42,760 nt of DNA from an uncultured Verrucomicrobiae bacterium (GCA_937770485.1 CALJHX010000031.1:1-42760); one strand, 5' to 3'; shown: positions 28,293 through 36,433, counted from the first letter of the stretch. Program-made: numbers and translations. Notes: a model not told the origin generated them from the letters alone.

Positions 28293-28841
28293 ATGAAACA
28301 CCTACTACTAACAACAATCGCAGCCGTGATGGTTGTGGGGTGTGGGGAGTCGCAGCAGTCGGCTCCACCAGCAGAAGCGAAACCAGTTGAACCAGTTGCT
28401 GAAGCGTCACAGCCAGAACCGCCGACAGCCAAAGCACCAGACATCTCAATTCAAGAGGCTGCAATGAACGGAGACATTGAGGCTGTCAAAAAACACTTGG
28501 CTGCTGGTACTGATGCAGGTGCGAGGTGGGGAGGTGGGCAGACTCCTTTGCATGATGCGGCTAGTGAAGGTCACAAGGAAATCGCTGAACTACTCATCGC
28601 CAAAGGTGCGGATGTGAATGCGAAGGATGATTATGGACGGACTCCTTTGCATTGTGCGGCTGTGAAGGTCACAAGGAAATCGTCGAACTGCTTATCGCCA
28701 AAGGTGCGGATGTGAATGCGAAGGATGATGATGGCGAAACACCGCTAGATTGGGCCATCAATACAAACAACCGAAACCGCCGACCTCCTCCGCAAACACG
28801 GCGGCAAGACGGGTGAAGAATTGAAAGCTGCTGGCAACTAA
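28293..28841 (+). pseudogene. Ankyrin unit E: ankyrin lipoprotein, frameshifted near the 3' end
   Basis: The frame starts with the shared lipoprotein signal ('MKHLLLTTIAAVMVVGCG'), a Pro/Ala/Glu-rich linker ('EAKPVEPVAEASQPEPPTA') and ankyrin repeats ('ISIQEAAMNGDIEAVKKHLA', 'TPLHDAASEGHKEIAELLIA'). One base is missing near 28,664 and the open frame ends at 28,715. In the corrected frame the repeats continue, another net shift occurs near 28,758-28,772, and the common ending leads to TAA 28,839-28,841. That stop overlaps the TAG of the convergent phage-like gene by two bases. It starts 13 bases after unit D. Confidence 0.68.
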
Positions 28842-29053
28842 ATCTTCCGGTACCGGTTCAGCGTCCCCATCACATCCTGCACCGCCTGCGCGTAACCAGC
28901 ACGCCAGTGGCGGTCATCGCTGTCGACGCCGTCACTGATCGCACTGGCCACACTCATCTCGGTTGCCTCGTCCAACACCTCCTTCAACGCCTGCCAGATC
29001 GCGCTGGCGTCGTCTAGCTGCTGAAGGTTCTTCTTGCGTAGTTCCTCGTTCAT
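28838..29053 (-). CDS. Small hypothetical protein, phage-like context
   Basis: The 71-aa protein is hydrophilic and helical ('LRKKNLQQLDDASAIWQALK' to 'WRAGYAQAVQDVMGTLNRYR'), with no signal peptide or membrane segment. No family was recognised. Its ATG overlaps the stop of the upstream gene (29,050-29,053), so the two are translationally coupled. Compact size, tight overlap and strand fit a phage structural module. Its TAG overlaps the end of the ankyrin array. Confidence 0.6.
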   Translation of the reverse strand: MNEELRKKNLQQLDDASAIWQALKEVLDEATEMSVASAISDGVDSDDRHWRAGYAQAVQDVMGTLNRYRKI

Positions 29054-29661
29054 TGCTGGTTAACTGGCTGGACGCCGATGCGTCCGATCATCTTGTTCTG
29101 TTCCTGTGTGACTGACTGCTGAAGGTTCTTGCCGTAGTTCTCCAGCAACGCCTGGAACCGTTCATCGCCTTGCAGCGCCTCCTGATACTTCGGGTTGCCT
29201 TGGACGATCTGCTGCATGAACTGCATCTTCATCGCCGCGGTCGGGTCGTTCTCGGTGTACGCCGCCTCGTTCCCCAAGGCCATCAAGGCGACGTCCTGGT
29301 TCACCTTGTCGAACGTCTTCTGGCTGGCACCGCGCTGGTCGGACATCACCGACTGGCCAAGCACCGGGTCAACCATCGAAACCGCAATCGACATCAGCTT
29401 GGCTCGGTCAACCGTGCCGGCTGTGTCAATCGGCAGCAGATCGATGATCGCCTTCATCTTGCCAATCACATAATCGCTGTCCAACTCGCGCACATCGAAC
29501 TTCACCGCGAAGTCGTAGGCGCCTTGAATCTCGGCCTGACTGGTCGGTAAGCCGGGACTAATGCCGGCGATCCGCTGCAACTCCTCGTCACCGAGATATT
29601 CCTGAACCAACCTGAACATCATCGTGAACGCCTCCGACCAAGCGGTCTGCTCGCCTGACAA
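29050..29661 (-). CDS. Possible phage portal C-terminal fragment
   Basis: The frame encodes about 200 residues rich in Gln, Asp and Met: 'YVIGKMKAIIDLLPIDTAGT', 'KTFDKVNQDVALMALGNEAA', ending 'QNKMIGRIGVQPVNQQ'. Long helices with a Gln/Asn-rich tail resemble the C-terminal part of podovirus-type portal proteins, but this is an impression, not a family match. There is no ATG at the beginning: the frame opens with TTG at 29,661 only five codons after a stop, and the first ATG is around residue 13. The gene therefore looks cut at its 5' end, close to where host-like genes resume. It overlaps the next small gene by four bases. Confidence 0.45.
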   Translation of the reverse strand: MSGEQTAWSEAFTMMFRLVQEYLGDEELQRIAGISPGLPTSQAEIQGAYDFAVKFDVRELDSDYVIGKMKAIIDLLPIDTAGTVDRAKLMSIAVSMVDPVLGQSVMSDQRGASQKTFDKVNQDVALMALGNEAAYTENDPTAAMKMQFMQQIVQGNPKYQEALQGDERFQALLENYGKNLQQSVTQEQNKMIGRIGVQPVNQQ

Positions 29662-29736
29662 AGGACTTTGCGTTCAGTTAAATCGGCTTGTAAACCGCAC
29701 TTTCCGGGGTGACTCTTTGAATCAGGGCACAACAAT

Positions 29737-29910
29737 ATGAAAACAAAATTCCTTTACCCTCTTCTCGCCCTGTTATGGGTTCTCCTGTGTGCCCAGGGTT
29801 GTGCCACCTGGGAGGACAAGTTGGATCAGCGCGCCAAATGGAAAAAATTCCATGATGAAAGCACCCAATCACCCACCCTTCCATTCCAGAAATGGCCTCG
29901 GGAAAAGTGA
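29737..29910 (+). CDS. Small lipoprotein (57 aa)
   Basis: The short frame encodes a lipoprotein signal ('FLYPLLALLWVLLCAQGC', lipobox AQGC, Cys at residue 22) and a 35-residue charged tail rich in Lys, Trp and Asp ('WEDKLDQRAKWKKFHDE'). It has no recognised family. It lies 59 bases upstream of the His-rich propeller lipoprotein, on the same strand, and may be co-transcribed with it. A good signal peptide and clear lipobox support a real gene despite its size. Confidence 0.6.
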   Translation: MKTKFLYPLLALLWVLLCAQGCATWEDKLDQRAKWKKFHDESTQSPTLPFQKWPREK

Positions 29911-29969
29911 GGTTTAGCACGTTTTAACATCTTGCCAAGCGGCCCCAGGGTGGTGAAAGTTCCCGCGCT

Positions 29970-31067
29970 ATGAAGCCTCTTTTCACCTTCCTTATAACTA
30001 TTCTTTTTTTGACAGGCTGCGGCCAGTCCGGTCATCAGCACTCGCACGATGGCAATCACAGTCATGCCGAAGGTGATCATCATCACCCCGAGGGTGACAG
30101 TGGCGGCCATGACCACGACCCCAAGCCAGATGTTCCCTCCAGTGTCAGTATGGGAACCGGCCTGATGACGTTTGGCACCGTTCCTGGCTGGGGACTCACT
30201 GCGGACGGCAAATCCGCCATCGGCCCGACGCACGGCGGTGTGACAGTCGGCAAGGACGGCACAATCTACACCAGCGCCGACAAGGGTGTGATCGCTTTTT
30301 CGCCAGGCGGAAAGGTGACCCGTGAGTTTCTTGGCGAACCTTACACCAACTTGCATGACGTCGAGATTCGCGACGAGAACGGTACGGAGTACCTTTACGG
30401 TGCCCGCAACAAAAACGCTGAGGGGATCAAGTTCAACGCCGCCGACGGCAAGGTCGCCCTGCGCCTTCCCTTCCCTGCGGCGTCCGGGCTCGCTGCAAAG
30501 CCGTTCAGCCCCACTGCCATCACTGTGTCAGCCGACGGCAATATTTTTCTCTCCGACGGATATGCCAGTAACATCATCTTCAAGTTCGACAAAGCCGGGA
30601 AGTACCTGATGCACTTTGGCGCGAAGGGCAACGGCCCGCGGCAGTTCAACACTGCGCACGGAATGACGCTTGATACCCGTTACGAGCCGAATCGCCTGCT
30701 GATCTGCGACCGCAACCACCAGCCCCGCGGCCGTCTACTGCACTACAGCCTCGAGGGCGAGTACATCAACGAAGTCATCGGTGGCCTCGGTATGCCAACC
30801 TCTGTTTCCGTGCAGGGCGACTACGTCTCGGTGCCCGATCTACACGGGCGCGTGGTCATCCTTGACAAGACCAACACCATCATGGCCGTGCTCGGACATA
30901 ACCCAGACCCCAAGATGGGACGCAATTACGGAGTGAAACAGGCGGACTGGATTGAGGGCGTCTTCAGCGGCACACACGGCTCAGGCTGGGACGCAGACGG
31001 CAACCTATACGTACAGGACTGGAACGTGGATGGTCGCATCATGAAACTCGTCCGCGTGAAGGGCTGA
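29970..31067 (+). CDS. NHL-type beta-propeller lipoprotein with His-rich N-terminal segment
   Basis: The 365-aa protein has a lipoprotein signal ('LFTFLITILFLTGC'), then about 30 residues with ten histidines ('HQHSHDGNHSHAEGDHHH' onward), probably a metal-binding tether. A six-bladed NHL-type propeller follows: 'GVTVGKDGTIYTSADKG', 'AITVSADGNIFLSDGYASN', 'GPRQFNTAHGMTLDTRY' and 'GWDADGNLYVQDWNVDGR'. Similar propellers occur in peptidylglycine-lyase-like and scaffolding proteins; no catalytic residues were identified. It is expected at the periplasmic or outer face. Its end is convergent with the PqaA-type gene, and a short inverted repeat (GAACCG 31,071-31,076 / CGGTTC 31,095-31,100) lies between and across their stops. 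Confidence 0.78.
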   Translation: MKPLFTFLITILFLTGCGQSGHQHSHDGNHSHAEGDHHHPEGDSGGHDHDPKPDVPSSVSMGTGLMTFGTVPGWGLTADGKSAIGPTHGGVTVGKDGTIYTSADKGVIAFSPGGKVTREFLGEPYTNLHDVEIRDENGTEYLYGARNKNAEGIKFNAADGKVALRLPFPAASGLAAKPFSPTAITVSADGNIFLSDGYASNIIFKFDKAGKYLMHFGAKGNGPRQFNTAHGMTLDTRYEPNRLLICDRNHQPRGRLLHYSLEGEYINEVIGGLGMPTSVSVQGDYVSVPDLHGRVVILDKTNTIMAVLGHNPDPKMGRNYGVKQADWIEGVFSGTHGSGWDADGNLYVQDWNVDGRIMKLVRVKG

Positions 31068-31090
31068 TCGGAACCGCACCTGGCAAGAGG

Positions 31091-32551
31091 CTACCGGTTC
31101 GGGATGGGCATGGGCTTGAACTCGAAGGGCATCGTCTCAGGCAATACATTGACGCCGCTCGTGAACTTGAACGGCGCACCTACTCTGCCGGTCTCTTGGC
31201 CAAGCCGGCCGCCCCGCTTGGCTGATATGCCGCGATTGATCGGCTCGGCGTAAGTCAACTCGACCATGAACGCCGTCCAGCCTTTCTCCGGTTCGGGCAC
31301 GCGGCCCACATAGACGCCACGGCTCAACGGGCGCAGTTTACTGCTCGTCCAGGTTTTGCCAGTGGTATCGATGCGGAAGTCGCGCGTCTCCGTGTTGGTG
31401 CATTGCCAGAGCAACACTTCCTTAGGGCGAATCTTCGTCGTCACTTTGATCGAGCCGTCCTCCTGCACTTCCCAATCGTACTCGGGCAGTTTCGTCTTGT
31501 TTAATATCGCGTTGTAGTAGGCGGCCATACTGTAAACGGCGTCCGAGCCGTCGAGCGAGTGGCCTGCGTTGGGGACGTAGCGGATATGCTTTTGGCCAAG
31601 TAAATTCTTGTAGTAAAACTTCCACGAGTCCGGTAGGAAAAACTGGTCTCCGCAGGCGTTGATTAGGAACTTGGGCATCGTGTAACGCTCGAGATATTCG
31701 TACGGCTCAATGATCTCGAGTAGGCGCTTGTACTCGGGTGTGTCCTGCCATCCCATGATGCCCATCTCCACGTAGTCTCTCACCGCCGGAGCATAAAAAC
31801 CGTAGGCGCGGTAGTGGTGCTTGAACGACGGCACAACATTGAGCATGTCGATGACAATCGGCACAATGGCGACGATGCGCTTGTCCACCGCCGCGATGCT
31901 CCAAGTTGTCCAGCCGCGCTTCGATCCGCCGGCGGCAACAAATTTGTCCACGACCACTTCACCGCCCTCCGGCTTGGCGAGGAAATCGGTGACGGTGTCC
32001 ATCGCGCGCGCAACCGCCTTGGTCATTGGCAGGCGAGCGGGCCAGCGATCGTCCCCGGTTCGCAGGTATTTGTCCCAGGTGTAGGCGATGAGTGAGTCCT
32101 CGGTTCGGGTGCTTTTCTCACCGACAAATTGCAACGGCTCGTTGGGCACCATCTTGAGTTCCGTGACGACCGAGCCGGTCTTGGCGGCGATCTTTGCCAT
32201 GGTGTCGTCGCCCTTGACGGGCGGGGCGCCACCATTGCTGCCGCCGGTGATGAGCATGAGGCCAGTATCGTGCTTCAACCGATGCGGCTTGGCCACAATC
32301 ACCCAGTGCTTCCACAACGTGCGGTTGACGTCTTTCTCGGTCAGGAATTTCTGCGACGTCATGCCAAGAATGTAAGTGGTACAACCATCCCCCTCGTGCT
32401 GGGAAATCAACTTGTATTCGTAAGCCGGATCCGGCTTGGCAAGATAGCGATCAAGCGCTGTCTCCCCGCCCATTGCGAATGGCGAAATTGTGCAACCCAA
32501 TGCCAGTGCAGCTATAACTCGACTTGTTTTTATTGAAGGTAATGTCTTCAT
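31091..32551 (-). CDS. PhoPQ-activated pathogenicity-related protein (PqaA-type) family
   Basis: The 486-aa protein has a signal peptide ('VIAALALGCTISPFAMGG') and an alpha/beta-hydrolase-like body of the PhoPQ_related family: 'LMLITGGSNGGAPP', 'FVAAGGSKRGWTTW' (probable nucleophile Ser in GGSKRG), 'INACGDQFFLPDSWKFYY' (acid) and 'YVPNAGHSLDGSD' (His). A C-terminal beta domain ends with 'YVGRVPEPEKGWTAFMVELT'. The family was named in Salmonella; its substrate is not established. PVC bacteria and slime moulds carry many homologues, so it need not relate to virulence. It starts one base after the MORN-protein stop, so it is the last gene of the gatB-MORN-pqaA string. Confidence 0.9.
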   Translation of the reverse strand: MKTLPSIKTSRVIAALALGCTISPFAMGGETALDRYLAKPDPAYEYKLISQHEGDGCTTYILGMTSQKFLTEKDVNRTLWKHWVIVAKPHRLKHDTGLMLITGGSNGGAPPVKGDDTMAKIAAKTGSVVTELKMVPNEPLQFVGEKSTRTEDSLIAYTWDKYLRTGDDRWPARLPMTKAVARAMDTVTDFLAKPEGGEVVVDKFVAAGGSKRGWTTWSIAAVDKRIVAIVPIVIDMLNVVPSFKHHYRAYGFYAPAVRDYVEMGIMGWQDTPEYKRLLEIIEPYEYLERYTMPKFLINACGDQFFLPDSWKFYYKNLLGQKHIRYVPNAGHSLDGSDAVYSMAAYYNAILNKTKLPEYDWEVQEDGSIKVTTKIRPKEVLLWQCTNTETRDFRIDTTGKTWTSSKLRPLSRGVYVGRVPEPEKGWTAFMVELTYAEPINRGISAKRGGRLGQETGRVGAPFKFTSGVNVLPETMPFEFKPMPIPNR

Positions 32552-32552
32552 G

Positions 32553-33218
32553 TTAAAGTATTTTAGGCGGATTTTGACCCAACGGTGTGCCGTCGCGTTT
32601 CCAGCGTAACTTCGTTTTCAGTTTACCCTCCTCATAAACAGCCTCCCATCTTGGCTGTCCGTTTTTATATCTGTGAATCTCCACGCCATGTCTCTTGCCG
32701 GCGCGATACTCGGCCGAAACCTGGATTTTACCGTCTGGAAAATAAGTTGTACTGATCCCATCAAGCTTACCGGCCAGATAGTTTTCATCAACCCAAAGTT
32801 TCCCATCATCGAACCATCGCCTAAAGGCCCCATTCTCGATTCCGTTCAAATAATTCAGCTCAAACTCACGACCGCCAGCCTTTCTTAACTGGAGAAACTT
32901 TCCGTGAATCTTGCCATTCCGATACTCGGCCTGACCGACCAAGTTACCCTCCTCATCCCAACCCTTCCAGACACCGTTAAGCTTTCCATTCTTTAGCGAG
33001 TAGCTCTCGGCTCTCTTTTTGTTGGGATGTGTTTTCACAACCAAACCGGTATACGGCTTTCCCTCGTAAAAATACACATCACCACTCGTTTCCTTGAGTT
33101 GGTCTTCTTCGATCGGTTTTGTGGTTTGATCCGACTGGCCGAACGCGTGGGCTAAAGACAAGTGCGCAAAAAGAAAAACGGTGAGTTGCAAACGGCCGTT
33201 TGTAGGGTTTTGGATCAT
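32553..33218 (-). CDS. Secreted MORN-repeat (YwqK-like) protein
   Basis: The 221-aa protein has a signal peptide ('RLQLTVFLFAHLSLAHAFGQ') and then about six MORN-variant repeats of the form Y.NGK..G....W...G (for example 'YSLKNGKLNGVWKGWDEEGN', 'YRNGKIHGKFLQLRKAGG', 'YFPDGKIQVSAEYRAGKRHG'). The repeat type is that of the YwqK family; despite that family's 'antitoxin' label, no toxin partner is visible here. ATG 33,218 is preferred because it places the signal peptide correctly; a TTG overlapping the gatB stop (TTGA) is an alternative start and would couple it to gatB. It is immediately followed by the PqaA-type gene. Confidence 0.8.
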   Translation of the reverse strand: MIQNPTNGRLQLTVFLFAHLSLAHAFGQSDQTTKPIEEDQLKETSGDVYFYEGKPYTGLVVKTHPNKKRAESYSLKNGKLNGVWKGWDEEGNLVGQAEYRNGKIHGKFLQLRKAGGREFELNYLNGIENGAFRRWFDDGKLWVDENYLAGKLDGISTTYFPDGKIQVSAEYRAGKRHGVEIHRYKNGQPRWEAVYEEGKLKTKLRWKRDGTPLGQNPPKIL

Positions 33219-33244
33219 TCCACGAACAAACTGCCGCAAATGGC

Positions 33245-34669
33245 TCAACCTTTCAACAGCTTGGCCAACGTTTCGCCGACAACCTGCGGGTTGGCCTTGC
33301 CTCGACTGGCTTTCATTACCTGGCCCTTTAGGAAATTGATCGCGTTCTCCTTGCCGTTGCGGAAGTCATCCGCCGGTCCTGGGTTGGAATCGATTGCCTC
33401 CTGACACCACTTGACTAGTTCACCGCTTTCGCTGACCTGCGCCAGCCCCTTGGACTCGACGATCACCACCGGCGAACCGCCGTTCTCGAACAGCTCCGCG
33501 AACACCTCCTGCCCTCCCTTGCTGCTTATGGTGCCAGCATCGATGATCCCAACCAACTCCCGGATCGCAGCCGGCTCAAACTTCAGCTCGTCAACCGTCG
33601 TGCCGGTCTCGATGAGGCGCGCCTGCAGATTGTTGATCACCCAGTTAGCGATGGCCTTGGTGTTTTTCGCCCCCTCGACGGCTTTCTCGAAAAAACCGCC
33701 GAGCGGCACGTTGCCGACGAACACATCGGCGTCCTGCGCCGGAATGCAGTAGTCACTCACGAAGCGGTGCTTGCGGGCAAGCGGCAGCTCGACGATGTGC
33801 GAGCGCACCTCCGTCAGCCATGCCTCGTCCGGCTTGAGCGGCATAATATCAGGCTCGGGGAAATAGCGGTAATCGTGCGCTTGCTCCTTCGTTCGCATGC
33901 TTTCGGTGATGCCGGCGATATCGTCCCAACGACGCGTTTCCTGTACGAGCGTCCCGCCGCTTTCGAGTGTTTCGATTTGCCTAGGGACTTCGTAATTGAT
34001 CGCGCGCCGCATGCCGCTGAAAGTGTTCATGTTTTTGATCTCCACCTTCACGCCGAGTTTCTCAGCACCTACCGGACGGACACTGATGTTCACATCGCAG
34101 CGCACCATGCCTTTCTCCATGTCACAGTCGCTGATGCCGCCGTAAATCAAAATTTCTTTCAGCGTGTTCAGGTATTCGTAAGCCATGTCGGCGCTCCGCA
34201 AATCCGGCTCGGAAACGATCTCGAGCAGCGGCACGCCGGCACGATTAAAATCCACCCCACTGTGCTGGGCGAAATGATTACTTTTGCCGACATCCTCCTC
34301 GATGTGGGCACGGGTAATCCTCACACGCTCGATGCCACCCCCGAACTCGAAGTCCACATGCCCCGTTGTTGTTGACGGGAAATCGAACTGCGTTATTTGG
34401 TAGTCCTTGCTGGCGTCGGGATAAAAATAATTTTTGCGGTCGAACTTCGCAAAGCCCGGAACCTCGCAGTTGAGCAGATAACCGGCGAGAGCCGTGAGTT
34501 GCATTGCACGTTCGTTCGGCACAGGCAACACGCCGGGCATGCCGAGGCAAACCGGGCAGACGTTCGTGTTCGGCTCCGAACCAAACAGGTTGACACAACC
34601 ACAGAACATCTTCGACTTTGTCTTAAGTTGAACGTGGGTCTCGAGCCCGATGACCGTCTCGTATTCCAT
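33245..34669 (-). CDS. gatB: Aspartyl/glutamyl-tRNA amidotransferase subunit B
   Basis: The 474-aa protein carries the GatB landmarks: 'VIGLETHVQLKTKSKMFCGC' at the start, 'NVCPVCLGMPGVLPVPN' (zinc Cys pairs), 'FDRKNYFYPDASKDYQITQ' and a C-terminal YqeY-like domain ending in 'NPQVVGETLAKLLKG'. GatB binds misacylated Glu-tRNA(Gln) or Asp-tRNA(Asn) and works with GatA and GatC to form Gln-tRNA or Asn-tRNA. Its ATG overlaps the gatA stop (TGATG). It is the last gat gene; a MORN-protein gene follows on the same strand. Confidence 0.97.
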   Translation of the reverse strand: MEYETVIGLETHVQLKTKSKMFCGCVNLFGSEPNTNVCPVCLGMPGVLPVPNERAMQLTALAGYLLNCEVPGFAKFDRKNYFYPDASKDYQITQFDFPSTTTGHVDFEFGGGIERVRITRAHIEEDVGKSNHFAQHSGVDFNRAGVPLLEIVSEPDLRSADMAYEYLNTLKEILIYGGISDCDMEKGMVRCDVNISVRPVGAEKLGVKVEIKNMNTFSGMRRAINYEVPRQIETLESGGTLVQETRRWDDIAGITESMRTKEQAHDYRYFPEPDIMPLKPDEAWLTEVRSHIVELPLARKHRFVSDYCIPAQDADVFVGNVPLGGFFEKAVEGAKNTKAIANWVINNLQARLIETGTTVDELKFEPAAIRELVGIIDAGTISSKGGQEVFAELFENGGSPVVIVESKGLAQVSESGELVKWCQEAIDSNPGPADDFRNGKENAINFLKGQVMKASRGKANPQVVGETLAKLLKG

Positions 34670-36132
34670 CAGAGCGACGCCCTTTCAGTATGCCACGGCG
34701 TGGCTTGTTCATAGGCGTGGGCGATCTGCAGTAACTGACTTTCGCCGAACGGTTTACCGAGAAACTGAAGGCCAATCGGCAGCTTCGGTTCATTCGTGAA
34801 TCCACACGGCAAACTGATGCCGCACGTGCCGGCCAAGTTGCATGAAATCGTGAAAATATCAGACAAATACATTTGCAACGGGTCGTTCATTTTCTCGCCG
34901 GCCTTGAAAGCCGGAGCCGGCACGGTCGGAGTGATCAACGCGTCAACCGTCTCGAACGCTTTCTCGAAGTCGCGCTTGATCAGCGTGCGCGCTTTTTGCG
35001 CACGTAAATAATAAGCGTCGTAATAACCACTGCTCAGCACATACGTGCCGAGGATGATCCGCCGCTTGACCTCCTCGCCAAAGCCCTGCCCGCGCGTCTT
35101 GCAGTAGAGCGAAAACGGGTCGTCGCCATCGACGCGGTCGCCGTAGCGGATGCCGTCGAACCGCGCGAGGTTCGCGCTGGCCTCGGCGGTAGCCACGATG
35201 TAGTAGGTCGCCACGCTATACTCGGTGTGCGGCATACTGACCTCGTGAATCTCAGCGCCAAGCGCCTCGCACTGTTTCACCGCCGCGTCGAACGCAGCAC
35301 GCACTTCAGGGTCGATGCCATCAATGAGAAATTCCCTCGGCAATCCAAGCTTGATTCCCTTCAAGTCGCCGCCGAGTTCGCCGGCGTAATCCGGCACGGC
35401 CGCCGGCACGCTGGTTGAGTCGTGCGGGTCGTGGCCGGACATCGCGCCGAGCAACGTCGCCGAGTCACGCACGTCCTTCGTCAACGGGCCGACTTGGTCA
35501 AGCGACGAGGCAAACGCCACCACTCCGAAGCGCGACACGCGCCCGTAAGTCGGCTTGAGGCCGACGCAGCCGCACAGCGCCGCCGGTTGGCGGATTGAGC
35601 CGCCGGTGTCGGTGCCGATGCTGGCAAAACATTCCTGCGCCGCGACCGCTGCCGCGCAGCCGCCACTCGATCCACCCGGCACGCGCTCCAAGTCCCACGG
35701 GTTGTTGCTGCGCCCGAATGCCGAATTCTCGGTCGAGCTGCCCATTGCAAACTCGTCCATGTTCAACCGGCCAAACAGCACCGCGCCGGCATCGCGCAGT
35801 TTGCGCACGACCGTGCCGTCGTACGGCGAGCGGAACTCTCCGAGGATTTTTGACGAGCAGTTGGCCGGCTGGCCCTTGGCACAAAAGAGATCCTTCAGCG
35901 AGATCGGCACGCCGATCAGCGGTTGAGCGGCGTGAGTGTTGCCCTTGGCCAAGGCCGCGTCGGCCGCGTCCGCTTGGCCAAGCGCATCCTCGCGGTCAAT
36001 GCTCATGAAGGCGTTGATCTGGCCATCGACAGCGTCGATACGGTCGAGGCATGCCTGCATCGCCTCGCGGGAGGAGACCTCCTTTGCCGCGAGCTTCGCC
36101 GTGAGGCTGGATAGGGTGAGTTCGTGCAGCAT
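34669..36132 (-). CDS. gatA: Aspartyl/glutamyl-tRNA amidotransferase subunit A
   Basis: The 487-aa amidase has the catalytic triad regions: Lys in '[15 protein letters not shown]', Ser in '[19 protein letters not shown]' and the linking Ser in '[15 protein letters not shown]'. It releases ammonia from glutamine for transamidation on GatB. The ATG at 36,132 overlaps the gatC stop as TGATG; a GTG one codon earlier is also possible. Two palindromes lie in its 5' third (35,945 and 35,974), one a 14-mer. They encode '[15 protein letters not shown]', a place where the protein appears built around the palindrome. Confidence 0.97.
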   Translation of the reverse strand: MLHELTLSSLTAKLAAKEVSSREAMQACLDRIDAVDGQINAFMSIDREDALGQADAADAALAKGNTHAAQPLIGVPISLKDLFCAKGQPANCSSKILGEFRSPYDGTVVRKLRDAGAVLFGRLNMDEFAMGSSTENSAFGRSNNPWDLERVPGGSSGGCAAAVAAQECFASIGTDTGGSIRQPAALCGCVGLKPTYGRVSRFGVVAFASSLDQVGPLTKDVRDSATLLGAMSGHDPHDSTSVPAAVPDYAGELGGDLKGIKLGLPREFLIDGIDPEVRAAFDAAVKQCEALGAEIHEVSMPHTEYSVATYYIVATAEASANLARFDGIRYGDRVDGDDPFSLYCKTRGQGFGEEVKRRIILGTYVLSSGYYDAYYLRAQKARTLIKRDFEKAFETVDALITPTVPAPAFKAGEKMNDPLQMYLSDIFTISCNLAGTCGISLPCGFTNEPKLPIGLQFLGKPFGESQLLQIAHAYEQATPWHTERASL

Positions 36133-36419
36133 CACTCGACGATCTTGGGCACGATGAACAAGCCGTTGGCCTGCTTGGGCGCGTTGGCCAAGGCGGCTTC
36201 CTGCGGGATCGACGGGCGCACCTCGTCGGCGCGCAGGACGTTGGCCAATGGCACGGCGTGGGCCATCGGCTCGACGCCGGTGACGTCGAGTTCCTCGAGT
36301 TTTTTCACGTAGCCGAGGATGTCGCCGAGTTGATGGCCGAGCTTGGCCTCCTCCTCAGGTGTCAGGGCGATTCGTGCCAGGTTGGCAACGTACTTGATGT
36401 CAAAATCGGTGTTGGCCAT
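36132..36419 (-). CDS. gatC: Aspartyl/glutamyl-tRNA amidotransferase subunit C
   Basis: The 95-aa protein matches GatC in length and sequence: '[20 protein letters not shown]' near the N-terminus, '[20 protein letters not shown]' in the middle and '[10 protein letters not shown]' near the end. GatC clamps GatA to GatB. It is the first gat gene, 14 bases downstream of the HPr-like gene, and its stop overlaps the gatA start. Two TTGGCCAA palindromes (36,184 and 36,241) lie within its 288 bases. Confidence 0.95.
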   Translation of the reverse strand: MANTDFDIKYVANLARIALTPEEEAKLGHQLGDILGYVKKLEELDVTGVEPMAHAVPLANVLRADEVRPSIPQEAALANAPKQANGLFIVPKIVE

Positions 36420-36433
36420 AAGGGTGGTCGGTG

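Larger units (their letters stand above)
24848..28841 (+). repeat. Tandem array of ankyrin-repeat gene cassettes
   Basis: At least five gene units lie head to tail, all built of 33-aa ankyrin repeats of the form 'GADVNAKDDDGxTPLHxAA' plus 'GHKEIAELLIAK'. The unit ends are shared at DNA level. The 3' end, coding 'ADLLRKHGGKTGEELKA', recurs near 25,283, 26,030, 26,302, 27,198 and 28,782. The 5' end, coding 'MKHLLLTTIAA', recurs at 25,328, 26,356, 27,254 and 28,293. Three junctions are ATGA overlaps. The 18-mer GCGGATGTGAATGCGAAG or one-base variants occur about ten times. The array is free of the TTGGCCAA palindrome and has lower GC than its surroundings. Confidence 0.85.

Noticed and set aside
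24848..28841. CRISPR array
   Set aside because: The repeats here are coding 33-aa ankyrin repeats about 99 bases long, without unique spacers of uniform length or cas genes.
31071..31100. Terminator between the NHL lipoprotein and PqaA-type genes
   Set aside because: GAACCG/CGGTTC is only six base pairs with an 18-base loop and no T-run; it also reaches into the coding end of the PqaA-type gene.
32553..33218. A toxin-antitoxin module at the YwqK-like MORN gene
   Set aside because: The 'antitoxin' name of the YwqK family is not accompanied here by a toxin gene, and the protein is exported.
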